Below are positions 35,055 to 44,800 of a stretch of 64,000 nt of DNA, in pieces. The notes under the pieces were generated by a model. The model ran no database searches. It saw nothing but the letters and a program-made list of their open reading frames with translations, and was not told the DNA's origin. A program made the position numbers and the translations under genes. The stretch comes from Symbiodinium sp. CCMP2592 (lineage: Eukaryota > Sar > Dinophyceae > Suessiales > Symbiodiniaceae): assembly GCA_905221615.1 (NCBI GenBank), contig CAJNDT010001324.1, positions 310,001 through 374,000 of the forward strand. Direction: 5' to 3'. Every line of letters starts with the position of its first letter. The stretch's first letter is position 1.

Positions 35055-35640
35055 CTACACGTTGATAATGGTCTTGCCCTTCTGGAGGAACTGAAACACC
35101 TCCTTCGCCACCTGCGTGTCGTCTTCGAACAGGAGACAACCAGACACGGCAGGCTGAAAGTTGCTGGACCTGCTACTTCTATCAGCCTGCCGGCCTCGAT
35201 GTTGTCCGGATTCTTGTCCGGATGCCAATCTCTCAGCCTCAGGCGACGGGATCTGCGATGCCATGGTCTGGAGGGCTGCCTTCAACTTGGACTCAACGGT
35301 GTAAAGGTCCCCGAACTGTGCCGAAGGCTATGATCTTCCCCGCCGCACCAGTACCGGTCTTGATCCCTGAAGCCAAGCAGAGCCCCTGAACCTCTGGGCT
35401 GCAGTTGCGGAGCAGCGCTCTCCACTCCTTCGCTCTCGCTTCTTTGGGCTCGACGGACTGCGCACAGGGCAGCTTTGCTTCAATCGGTGTCTCGGCCTTG
35501 CCTTGAAGCCGAAGAGTGACACTCTCGAGACTCAAAGTTCGGTGCCTGGAGCTTTCTGAGCTTTTCCAAAGCCTCGAGCTTGGCCTGTGGCGGCACTCTT
35601 ATCCGAATGCAGAGAAGCTCGAGCAATGGAGAGCAGGAAA
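35055..35640 (-). CDS. Unrecognised multi-exon protein, coiled-coil-like
   Basis: Three consecutive minus-strand pieces look coding. They are about 35640-35540 (VPPQAKLEALEKLRKLQAPN), 35535-35345 (SLESVTLRLQGKAETPIEAK, then EARAKEWRALLRNCSPEVQG) and about 35320-35055. The last begins after the acceptor GGCACAG with FGDLYTVESKLKAALQTMAS and ends CLLFEDDTQVAKEVFQFLQK. Heptad-like Leu/Ala spacing in the first and third pieces suggests coiled coil. I recognise no family, and junctions are approximate. Confidence 0.4.
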
Positions 35641-35649
35641 GCCTGGAGG

Positions 35650-36470
35650 CAACAGAAACCTCTGGAACAATCATGCCCCTGGCGAATAATCTGTGAGTTG
35701 TACGTCCCGACCTACGAGTGCCACATACTACTTGAGCGGAAGCCCTCTCACAGTCCGCCTGCTCGATGGCTGGCGATGTTGTCTTGCCCTTAGCGCCGGC
35801 GTGTTCGCCCACTTTCTTCGGGCTTCGGCTCCTGGCAGAACCCAGAGAACTCGTGACCCTACAGCAGCACAACTATTGGGTCGGCGGCGGGTGGCATGAA
35901 CGAACCAACCGAATGCACACAACTTGACATCTAACAACCGAGCAGGGCTCCAGTTCCACGAGGAAGTTTGAAGCTCCACAGGTGCTGGTGCCTTGAACTG
36001 CTGCGCACCTCCTCGGCTTCGAGGACGCTGCTGCTGGAGCCTCAGTCACGCCCGCCCTCTGAAAAGCATTGACAGAACCTCGACCCAGCTTGGATACGGC
36101 TATCAACATCGTACAGGCAAAAGACGATGGACAAGAACACCAGCCCCGTCGTGCAAGTGCATAAGCGCTCGCTTTTCCGCTGCCTGTACTTTGCAGCAAC
36201 AGCAATTGGTGAAACTCTGCTCTGTCTCAAGGAGTTGTATTTTGACCCGGACCAGGCAACTAAATTCGACATGGAGCTTTATGGTTTTGCTTGCTGAGAC
36301 TGTCTGTGATGCAGACTCCTCAGAAGTAAGGTGGCCCAACAAGCCCATACAATTGTTGCACCACCGCAAAGTCGTAAAGTGCCCGAAGTAAAAGGAGGGT
36401 CGTTCATCTCTCTTCCGGCACCATGAGCAAGGCAGACTGGCGAACTCGAGGATCGCGGGGCAGACCGGAG
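35650..36470. other. Stretch without an assigned gene
   Basis: Minus-strand frames at 36042-36369 are Cys-rich and unconvincing. Nothing recognisable on the plus strand. Confidence 0.35.
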
Positions 36471-36473
36471 CGT

Positions 36474-36838
36474 TTAGCTTCGTAAGGGTTCTTTCAGTTC
36501 CTGTTTGGGAAGCTTCCGTGCATCTTTCGTGGGCGCTTGCAGGCTGAGAGTACCATCAATTGTGATCCACTCTTCGCACAACATGCCGATTCTGCCACCT
36601 GCCACGGGCCCGCTGCAGATACTCCAACAGTTGAAGCCAAAAATCTCACAGCTCCGACTGCACTCAAAGGAAAACTGTCCTCTCAGAGCAAAGCACCCGC
36701 AGCTCAGCTCCGAGAACTTCGCGAGCCTCCCAAGCAGCGTGGGATCGTCGTAGGTGCGCCATGGATTTGCTACTAGTATCACGCTGGTTGCAATCCTCAG
36801 AAACTCCAGAACCTTATCGCCGCCACAGAAAGTCGCTC
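36474..36838 (-). CDS. Possible PEX11-like exon
   Basis: After the acceptor TGTACAG at 36839-36840 the minus strand is open to TAA at 36474. Its start (ATFCGGDKVLEFLRIATSVI) and the following segment ending FSELSCGCFALRGQF resemble the N-terminal signature of PEX11 peroxisomal membrane proteins: a GRDK-like motif, an amphipathic helix, then an S-R/K-F stretch. PEX11 proteins elongate peroxisomes before division. The resemblance is by eye only and limited to about 60 residues. The C-terminal part (TIDGTLSLQAPTKDARKLPK) is basic and not diagnostic. Other exons were not found. Confidence 0.3.
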
Positions 36839-36839
36839 C

Positions 36840-38298
36840 TGTACACCCTTCGGACTCCGATACCTGGACTCTCTCTGCCAGCTATCGCGTTCGGCGATGT
36901 ATCTTGATTCAATTATAACAACCTCTTGTCCAAGCAATCCGTGGCCACCACCTTGTCGGGGAAGCTTGGAAGCTTGGCCTTAGGCTCCAAGACTTCGGCT
37001 TTGGGCGCGTGTCTTCAATGCTTATCGGCTTGGGCATGCGGGCGTGGTTTATACAAGATGTATCAAGATGTCTGACACCGGTTTAGGTGCCCGCGCTTGC
37101 GTTGAGGAAAGTCGGCTTCGGATGTTAAGCACGTACTCAGGACACCAGTGCGAGCACCGAGCTTGTGCCGACCATGGGGCTCGTGAGGCTAAAAGGCCAG
37201 CTGTCTTCCTTGCCCTAGTCCCTCTATGCAACTTCCTTCTTCTTGTTGGCATTGTTCCTTTTGGTCCATACTGTCCATACTGCCTGTTCATTGTTGCCTG
37301 CGAAAATACAATGAGATTGTGTGGAAACAGGAGCTCCAGTGTCTGACACCGGAAGACCCCCGAGCCCCAAGTCTTGCTTGCTGTCCTGGTCGCGTTGGCT
37401 GCAGGCTCGCGCTCCCCTTGCATCAGCCGGCGCAGCGCGGCAAGGGTGGGAAGGTGGCCTTGGCGGCTCCCTACGTTTCCGAGCTAAGTCTGTGATTCCA
37501 TGTTCAAAGAACCAAGACACTACAGTACGTCTTTTTCGAGGGGGTGGGCGAAAAGCTCTGCCGCTTCGCTCGTGAGCTGGGCTGTCAGTTTCCGAAGTCC
37601 CCAGATTCTCCCGTGCCCAGAAACTACAACGAGTTGGGCCCAGTGGTAACATCTATACATCCCTCCACTGTTGGAAAGGAAATTAAGCAAAAGCCTTAGC
37701 AGCAATCCGTTGATCGCCGCGGCTTCTCACTGAATTCGCCACTGCTGGCATCCAGGCTCCGACTTGTATCGGAGCCAGTGGTTTGCAACTCTGCCAGCCG
37801 CGCAGTAGTGAGACAAGCAGAGTCAAAATCGAATTGGAAAACAGTCAGGAATTCGGGCGGCAAACGCATGTGGTTGTCCAGAAGGCCGCAGACTTAGCAT
37901 TCGAAGGGTCCCTCATGACCCCTGCAGAAGAGGTCGTGCGTGCTGTCCACCAAAATACCTCCAAGATGCTGGACTGATTGCATTGGCGAAAAACGGACAT
38001 GCAGTAACTTTGCCTTGCATTTGCAGCAATAGCTGCTCCCTGTCTATGAGCTATGCATGCTATGCTTCTGCCTGTATGAGAAAGTGCAAGCGTGCAGGCG
38101 GGTGACCCTATGCATGCATGCCTTCAGATATACACACAGAACACCTTCAACATAGAAATACACGATGTATTACTACATGTACGATGCCCGTACGCTAATG
38201 CGCCCTAGGAGCCGCAGTTCGAGCGGAGAGTGACAGAACATCGAGCTCAAAACAGACCCGCAGCAGCGCTTACTACTTTGTATTCTGATGCCAGCATG
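36840..38298. other. Stretch without an assigned gene
   Basis: A plus-strand frame at 37783-37977 (ending in TGA) has acceptable composition but no domain. The segment just below 38299 is the downstream region of the transporter gene. Confidence 0.35.
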
Positions 38299-39600
38299 TC
38301 ACGGCGCCACATGCTGCGAATGGCTGGGGCCCAGGCCTCCAAGAACTGCACCGAGATCCCCAACAAAGCACCAGAAAGAGTAAGATGCAAGATTGTGCTC
38401 GCTCGGCACGTGCTTATCAACGTGGTGTGCCGTCAAGCCGTAGATCGTGCCGTTCCCCCAGAAGACCAGGAAGATGGCAATCGGGATGATGATGGCAATC
38501 GCAAGGGATTCCAGATAGAGCCCGAGAGCAATGCAGGCCATTGCCATGCCGAGAAAGACCAATCGTCGGAACAAGCTGGGCGTTGAAAGGTAGATCGCAA
38601 TTCGGCGGCTGATGGAGTCCCCGAGGAAGATGAAGACATAGGTAACAGCAAAGAATTGGCCCCACTTCATGAGGTGCTGATCACTCTTGGGATTGAAGAG
38701 GGGCACGTAGGGAGGATGGAACATGTAGAAGATGGCCGGCCAGTTCTCCATTGCGAAATGACTCAAGAACTGTGCCACAAAGAAGGGGGCCATTCCCGGC
38801 ATCCAGTGCCGAGCCTGGAGTAACGAGGCTGCGAAGTTCGCCGTCTTCAACTCCGTGTTGCCTTTGGGGGCCAAGCGCGTGAATAAGAAGAGCCCGATAG
38901 GCAGGCAGAAGAGGATGTACCAGTAGATGTAGACCATCTCCAAACCGAAGGAGGAAGCTGTGAGGCCGAGGATGTTGATGGTTGCGAAGCCTGCAGGAGC
39001 TCCCACAATGGCCCAGGCCTTCGTGGCCCTCCCCATGGGCGTGATGACGCTCAGGAAGGTGACTTCGAAAATCCCCAGGCCCAGGCCCGAAAGCATGTAG
39101 GCGATGAAAACCGACCCCACCCAGCTCCAGCCCAAGGTGAAAACGAGCAAGGTGGGGATTGTGATCCCCACAAACATGAAGCACATCGCGATGACAACTC
39201 GGGTCCAGGTTGTGAGGCGTGCGAAGACGACGTTATGCCCCAAGCGGGCGATCAGCTTGCCATAGTGGACTGCAACGGCCGCTTGTGTGAAGGCATGTGC
39301 CGCTGCAGTGCCGTCCGTGCTGATGCCCAGCCGGTGCTTGTAGGCCGATTGGAGAGGCCCCACCATCGAAGCGTAGCCCTGAAACATGCTGAGCATGACA
39401 AGCAGCATGAGCCGCACTGGTGGCTGCTCCTCCGAAGGCTTCTCCAAGTCCTCTGTGACATCGCTTTGCGACATTTCCAGGTCTACCTCAGCCTTCCCTG
39501 CCCCCGCCTGGCCGCCCTGGGCGAGCTGGCCGTCCAAATCATTCTGAACCTGCACTTCCTTCGCATCCACCACATCCATCTTTGCTGCGACTTCCGCCAT
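38299..39600 (-). CDS. Polytopic transporter, MFS/CLN3-like
   Basis: An uninterrupted 433-residue frame starts at the ATG at 39600. A hydrophilic N-terminus of about 65 residues (acidic, cytosolic in look) is followed by about ten hydrophobic segments. These include LMLLVMLSMFQGYASMVGPL, a second pair around 120-180 and a C-terminal group from about 340. The segment SGLGLGIFEVTFLSVITPMG resembles the CLN3/battenin signature after TM4. The C-terminal SEHNLASYSFWCFVGDLGAV matches the place where CLN3 and equilibrative nucleoside transporters have a final conserved helix. It is therefore probably a member of the major-facilitator fold in an endomembrane or the plasma membrane. Substrate unknown. 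The last ~12 residues may be intronic read-through. Confidence 0.6.
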   Translation of the reverse strand: MAEVAAKMDVVDAKEVQVQNDLDGQLAQGGQAGAGKAEVDLEMSQSDVTEDLEKPSEEQPPVRLMLLVMLSMFQGYASMVGPLQSAYKHRLGISTDGTAAAHAFTQAAVAVHYGKLIARLGHNVVFARLTTWTRVVIAMCFMFVGITIPTLLVFTLGWSWVGSVFIAYMLSGLGLGIFEVTFLSVITPMGRATKAWAIVGAPAGFATINILGLTASSFGLEMVYIYWYILFCLPIGLFLFTRLAPKGNTELKTANFAASLLQARHWMPGMAPFFVAQFLSHFAMENWPAIFYMFHPPYVPLFNPKSDQHLMKWGQFFAVTYVFIFLGDSISRRIAIYLSTPSLFRRLVFLGMAMACIALGLYLESLAIAIIIPIAIFLVFWGNGTIYGLTAHHVDKHVPSEHNLASYSFWCFVGDLGAVLGGLGPSHSQHVAP

Positions 39601-40291
39601 CCGATCTGTCTGTCAAAAGTCGAGAGGCAGGCGTGACTGGTGACTAGTCCTGCACTTGAGCCTTGCGGCTTTTGGAGGCAAACAACACTGGCAAGTGGCC
39701 GCAACAACTTCCACAGTAGCACCTTCCCCTCATCCATGCCAGGCCGCGCCATTTGGTGCTGCCCTCGCTGCGTAGAGATCGCGCGAGGCCCACGGCCAAA
39801 CCTGTCCAACTGGGCGAAAAGAACTGGCCGAAAGTAGTCAGTTTTTGCTGTTATGAGAACCAGGCACCTTCCACGTAGGCCAACGGGATATGAGCGGCGA
39901 CGTCGGGCCAAGCAGGCATCGAGTGGCGATAATCCGTTGAAGATGCTTTCAACAAGGACTGGTCCTGCAAAGTGCGTAGTGGCGTAGTGCAGATCAAATG
40001 CCAGAAGTGCGAGCTTGTGGCACCGCTCGTCCCTCCTGGCCCGGCACGATTTGCAGCATCACGCCAGGTGGAAGCTGCTCGAGCTGCTCAGGCTCGGGGC
40101 GCCGAAGCTCTTGGCCGGCACCTGTGGCCATGCCTCGCCAGGCCGTCTCAGGTTGAGCTCCGGAGCACTGTAACATCACATCCCGAGCAAGCCTAGTAAT
40201 AGTAAATGCTGCCCTGCAGATTTTGCAAGCCAACGAACGGAAAGGGACGGTACCATCAACAGCTGCGCCATCACCTGAAGCCCGGCCACAC
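39601..40291. other. Intergenic stretch between transporter and lipase genes
   Basis: Upstream of the transporter ATG and downstream of the last recognisable lipase exon. No further exon or regulatory element could be identified. Confidence 0.4.
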
Positions 40292-40381
40292 CCAGCACCC
40301 CCGCCAAGTCGCGCATCATTGTGCGCGCGAGGCTGAGCTCCACCAAGTCGTCAAGGAGCTCGGAAACGCTCCTCAATGACA
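40292..40381 (-). CDS. Lipase gene, 3' exon
   Basis: After the acceptor TTAAG (40382-40386) a short exon encodes SLRSVSELLDDLVELSLART and a further RDLAG. In diacylglycerol lipases this type of helix (serine, leucine, repeated acidic pairs) follows the catalytic-Asp region. It continues the class-3 lipase gene from 40.7-41.5 kb. The exon with the expected DDVVPR-like segment was not located between 40390 and 40700. Confidence 0.5.
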
Positions 40382-40699
40382 CTTAAGATGCAGTCGCCGG
40401 TCAAGATTCCAAGATTCGACCCGTGCGTCACCAGCCTATTTTTCCTGGTGACAGACCTTACACCTCATAGGACGACGCGGCCGGTGGCTTTTGAGAGTCC
40501 TATCTGGGTTTTGTTTCCCAGCTATGGGCTCGGTTGAACTTCTGCCTAAAGCAGACCTCTCATCTTTGAGCTTGTCTGAGCTTGTCAGGAACTCCCTTGA
40601 AAGGCAGCCGCGCAGCGACACGGACGCCCGTGGAGACCAATCCTGCATGCTTTCAGGCAGACTCCGTCTCTCCGCGGCAAGCACAGCATAAGAAACCCC

Positions 40700-41526
40700 T
40701 CATCGCAGCTCCTGCGCATTCACAACCACGAAAGCCGCGCGGCTTTGGGCCAGACGTTCGCAGATGTTTCGAGACAGCACCGCAGGGGTGCCAATGCCGT
40801 AAGCACAGCCTGCGTATTGGACAACACTCCAAGCACGTGAAGAGTCCAAGTCATGAAGAAGCTGAGGGGCACTGTGATGCCCACTGCCCATAGCGCGCCA
40901 CATCTTTGGCTGCCTTCGTCTGCACTTCAGGGACATCGCATGCAGCCTCCGAAATCGTACGTTAAGCGAAGCCGCCTTATCCCGCAGCATGGCCACGCAC
41001 ATGGCTGAAACGGCTCCACCCATGCTGTGCCCACAGAACACCAGCCGGTAGCCCTCGCAGTAGACTGGTAGGCTGCATGTTCATCCGTAGGTCCACAAGG
41101 TATTGCACAGACTCGCCCGGTCCTGGTGGGCTTGCATCTCCTTCCGCAGCAGCTCCTCGATCTCCTGAGCAAAGGCGAAGCGGCGAAGCGGCGAAGAAGC
41201 GGCGGTGGCGGGCGGCTGTTGAGGGGGCCTATGGGGGCGCCGGCCTCGAGCAGCTTCTGCGAGGTCTTGACGAAGCCTTCGTGAGCAGTGCCTGCGAAGC
41301 AGGCGCTGCGCCACCGACCACGACCGACCAGACGGACCGCAGCCACCGCAGCCTTCAAGAAATGGCACCGAGTTAACGGCGCAGTCCGTGAGGATGTCCT
41401 TCAGCGACAGAGTCCCGCGGACCGCGACCACGATCCACTTAAGGACATGATCCCGCGCAACCGCGAAGGCTGGCCTGGACGACAGCACGGACGTGTCACA
41501 AACTTGCGAATTCAGGGGTAGGGGTA
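40700..41526 (-). CDS. Class-3 (diacylglycerol-type) lipase, catalytic exons, separated from its 5' part by an LTR element
   Basis: Minus-strand exons spell an sn-1 diacylglycerol lipase-type alpha/beta hydrolase, which cleaves diacylglycerol to monoacylglycerol at membranes. Exon 1 (to 41347) gives SRPAFAVARDHVLKWIVVAV followed by RGTLSLKDILTD, the lid-side signature. Intron 41346-41292 is 55 nt, GT-AG. Exon 2 (from 41291) gives GTAHEGFVKTSQKLLEAG. Exon 3 (from 41164, after CTTTGCTCAG) gives EIEELLRKEMQAHQDR. The next frame (41041-40700) gives YRLVFCGHSMGGAVSAM with the nucleophile Ser in GHSMG, then GCAYGIGTPAVLSRNICERL. The catalytic Asp was not located. The LTR of a retrotransposon begins 14 bp upstream of this segment, and the N-terminal exon lies beyond the element at 53.85-54.3 kb. 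The gene may be disrupted unless the element is spliced out as part of an intron. Confidence 0.7.
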
Positions 41527-41535
41527 CTACGGAGT

Positions 41536-41540
41536 ACTTT
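41536..41540. repeat. Target-site duplication, left copy (ACTTT)
   Basis: ACTTT directly outside the LTR, repeated at 53849-53853. A 5-bp duplication is what copia-type integrases produce. Confidence 0.8.
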
Positions 41541-41705
41541 TTTGAAGCAGGAACTGGATTAGTGAGTGTCCAACCACACAACGAGCGCACTTTTTGGTCT
41601 GAGCCCAAGACGTCTGTCGTACAGGGTGCATTCAGATCTAACTCAAAAGACTACACTCGCATGAGGGCAGGTCAACACGGCGCTTCAAGACAGGGAAATT
41701 TCACA
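41541..41705 (-). repeat. 3' LTR (165 bp)
   Basis: On the element strand it begins TGTGAAATTTC and ends CTGCTTCAAA. It matches 53684-53848 at 164 of 165 positions. No clear TATA box is seen, in keeping with dinoflagellate promoters. Confidence 0.92.
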
Positions 41706-41713
41706 CCCGTCTT
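41706..41713 (-). promoter_or_regulatory. Candidate polypurine tract
   Basis: On the element strand AAGACGGG directly abuts the 3' LTR, the place where plus-strand priming occurs. It is short and holds one pyrimidine, so it is a weak candidate defined mainly by position. Confidence 0.4.
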
Positions 41714-41846
41714 ATCTGTAGTGTGACGTCCGAATCATGCTCGAATTATGACCGCTTTGGGCCAAGCCTACTCCACCGGGTTATACCGGGAGCTTGCGCA
41801 GTCAACCGAGCCGAGTGCGGCGACTCAAGGCTCCAGGCTGAGTTCT

Positions 41847-44800
41847 TCAATTGCGAAGCGGAGTGCTTTCGGTACTCTCGGTATTCTGTGCGGCTTGCGC
41901 GGGCACATCGAGCACCTGAACGAGATTGCGATCAATGCTGTGATTGATCAAAAGCGGTTTCATACTCTTAGTCAAACAATCCGCAAGTTGTAAATGCGTC
42001 GGTATCCATCTCAACTCGTCGCCGTAAGGATGGTACAAGGCGTGCGTTAGCTCGTCCTCTTCCCAAAGTCCTTGGCGGAGTCCAGACATCTCTATGGCAA
42101 GGCGTTTATCCTCGCATGATTTTGGAATCGACGCAGTCAAGTGATCCGAGAGGGACCTGCAGTCCGTATACTGCAGGTGGAACATCGATCTCTTGGCGAC
42201 TTCTTCCCAGTTCTGTGACCGGGGCAGTTTGCCGAGCAGTTCGAGCACTGCTGCTCGAATGCGGTCTCCATGCTCTATCGCATGTTGCAACGAGTAAGCC
42301 TCACACTGGAGTGTGGCGCGACAAACCCGTTTCATGGTGGACGAGGAAAACGAAATGAGGTGCATCTCATGCGTTGACGCGTTCTTGTCCACCGCCGACT
42401 GTGCGGAAGTGAGATAGTGGAAACGACCTCTCTGCGACTTATGGTTTGCCTCTCCTGCAAAGGAGGCGTCGCAAAACGTGACAATCGCCAGCTCCCCTGT
42501 ATTCCAGGGTAACTTAGCGCTGTACGTGATCGGCCTATCCGCATCTCCTAACGCCAGTGCTACTACGCGGTTTGCTTCACGGAGTGTATCCACCGTGGCT
42601 GTCGTAACACGCTGCTGCAGGGCATTCACCCTATAGGCAAGATCAGGTCTCGTGGCGCGAGCCACCCAAGCCAGCGATCCTATGACGGATCTCAACGCTG
42701 TGCGCTGGCCATTCGAGACTGGAGTCGTGCCCTTTTCAGACTTATGTATATCGATCGGGCGAATTGCACGCGTGTTGTCCCTACAGTTTATACTGATGGT
42801 CCCATCGGCGCTTTGCACATACTCGCGTCCGCAGAAACGGAACTTCTCAGTCTCTATGCGACCGATCTTAAACTTATCCAGCAGATTCTGGATAGCCGGC
42901 TCGCCTTCGGCGGTAGCAGCCCACAGGAAATCATCCACGTGGGTGCACAAGCAAGCACACAAACGACCACCTTCTCCTGTAATATAGTACAGGGCTGACA
43001 GAATTTGCGAGGCATTTAAGCCAAATTCGCGGGCACTCTCCTTTATGCGGAGATAAAGGTTCCGACCCGCGTCGGTCGTGCCATACACGGGTACTCGGGC
43101 AATCATATGCCCGGCTCGCTGAATCTCTGCATCGGGTACACCCTTAGGGTGTTTAGGAACCCGAAGAATGAGAAGGCGCTCAAGGGGTTTCCCTTGGAAG
43201 TATGCGTTCGTTATATCGGCTGCTTTGAGCCGCAGGGCCAATGAAACCGCCCATGAACACAGAAGGGCTATGCCTTCCGGCTCGGCCGTGGGGCTGTCTG
43301 CCCTGATATCCTCCTCATTCGAGATATGCTCGAAGTTTCCACATGCGACCAAGCGTGCTTTCCACTTGGGAGTGTATGCTGGCGTCCCCTTTAGGTGTTC
43401 ATTCTTATCGGTGAGGACCCATTTGGTGGGGATGCACACGTGGCCAGCCTTTGTAAGCTCCTTGAACTCCTTGTCTGTGCAAGGGACCACTGCGTTGAAT
43501 TCAGTGTACTTCTGCCATTCAGTTTTCATGGCAGCATCCAGCCCCAGCTGTACTTCGACAGGGGCTTTGTGGTAATCCAGGAGCGAGGCCATGTAGCCAG
43601 CATCGACATCAGAGCCGATGGCGTCTTCCCCATCTGGGGTGAGAGCAAAGGCCTTGGATTCCGCCGCTCGACTATCCAAGGGCTCAGCTGCTGGCACAGT
43701 CGTGCCAATCGCAGCTGTGTGCGATGCTGCTGCCAGTCCGTCGTCTTCCTCAGGAATGTAGTGACACGGATGGGCTTCTGGCAGTCCGTTAGCACGTATG
43801 TGCTCGGCAAGTTTCGAATGCTCGAGCCATATGTGCTGGGCGATATTTCGCCGATGGCATCGCCGCCAACTGGCCTCCGAACACAACAGAAGTATTCGGT
43901 GGAAGTCATCGTGGGCCTCGCTAACTATTCTAGCGATCGTACAGAGCCCTTGGTCTGTTTGCAGATTGGCTTCAATCCCGCCCCGATTCCTGTTGCCTAA
44001 CTCGGGGGCGTGACTGTACACAACCCCTTTTGCAAAGCATGTGGCGGAAAGCTCATCACAATTGTATTGTGGATGCCGAACGCTGTACGGATGGCTTCTG
44101 CAATCTACGATTTCCCTAATCCCGTACTCGTGGATGCGCTCTAGGAACGTCTCGATGGGAAGATCAGAGTGACCCATGGTGTATATCCCATCGCCTTTCC
44201 TGCCAAAGGTATTGGGCGCATCCCTATATATGGGGTAGCCTAAGTCCGACAAAAGCTGTATGTCATCTTTAGACAACTTGCCGAGATCACTCACCGTGTA
44301 TGCGGAGAGACTGTATCTTTCTCCTACAAACGGTGCGACCATGTGCACGTCCTTCGGGCGAAACTTAAGAACCTTGTTCTTAGTATCGTGGACGGTGCCA
44401 TACATTGTCGTGTTTTGAACACGCACGGGGGTTGTACCCGTGGCTTCTTCCACCCATAGACCGCCTCCACGATACTCGCCCACACCTATAGTGTAGTTAT
44501 GCGAGCCAGGAGTGTTCGCTAGGTCTCTATGGGCCTCTGCGCCTCTGTTGGTAAGCTGAACGCTACTCCACTGTGGGAGGTGATGACCGGCTTGCATACT
44601 GTGATGCAAGATGTAGTGGTTGAGGTACATGGCAAACGACGGTCTCTCGCGCGTTGGTCCAGAAACTCCAACAAGACCACCGTGCCGATATACTCCCACC
44701 GCGAGGGCTATGCACCCGGGATCTCCATCATCTAGGAGCGGGCGCGTGTAAGCCTCGCGTCGGTCGCGGTCATAGGCACGAAGGAGGGCCAGACACTCAT

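Noticed and set aside
41547-41608. Start of the lipase frame lying inside the LTR
   Set aside because: These codons are LTR sequence read through into the lipase exon; they are not original lipase sequence.
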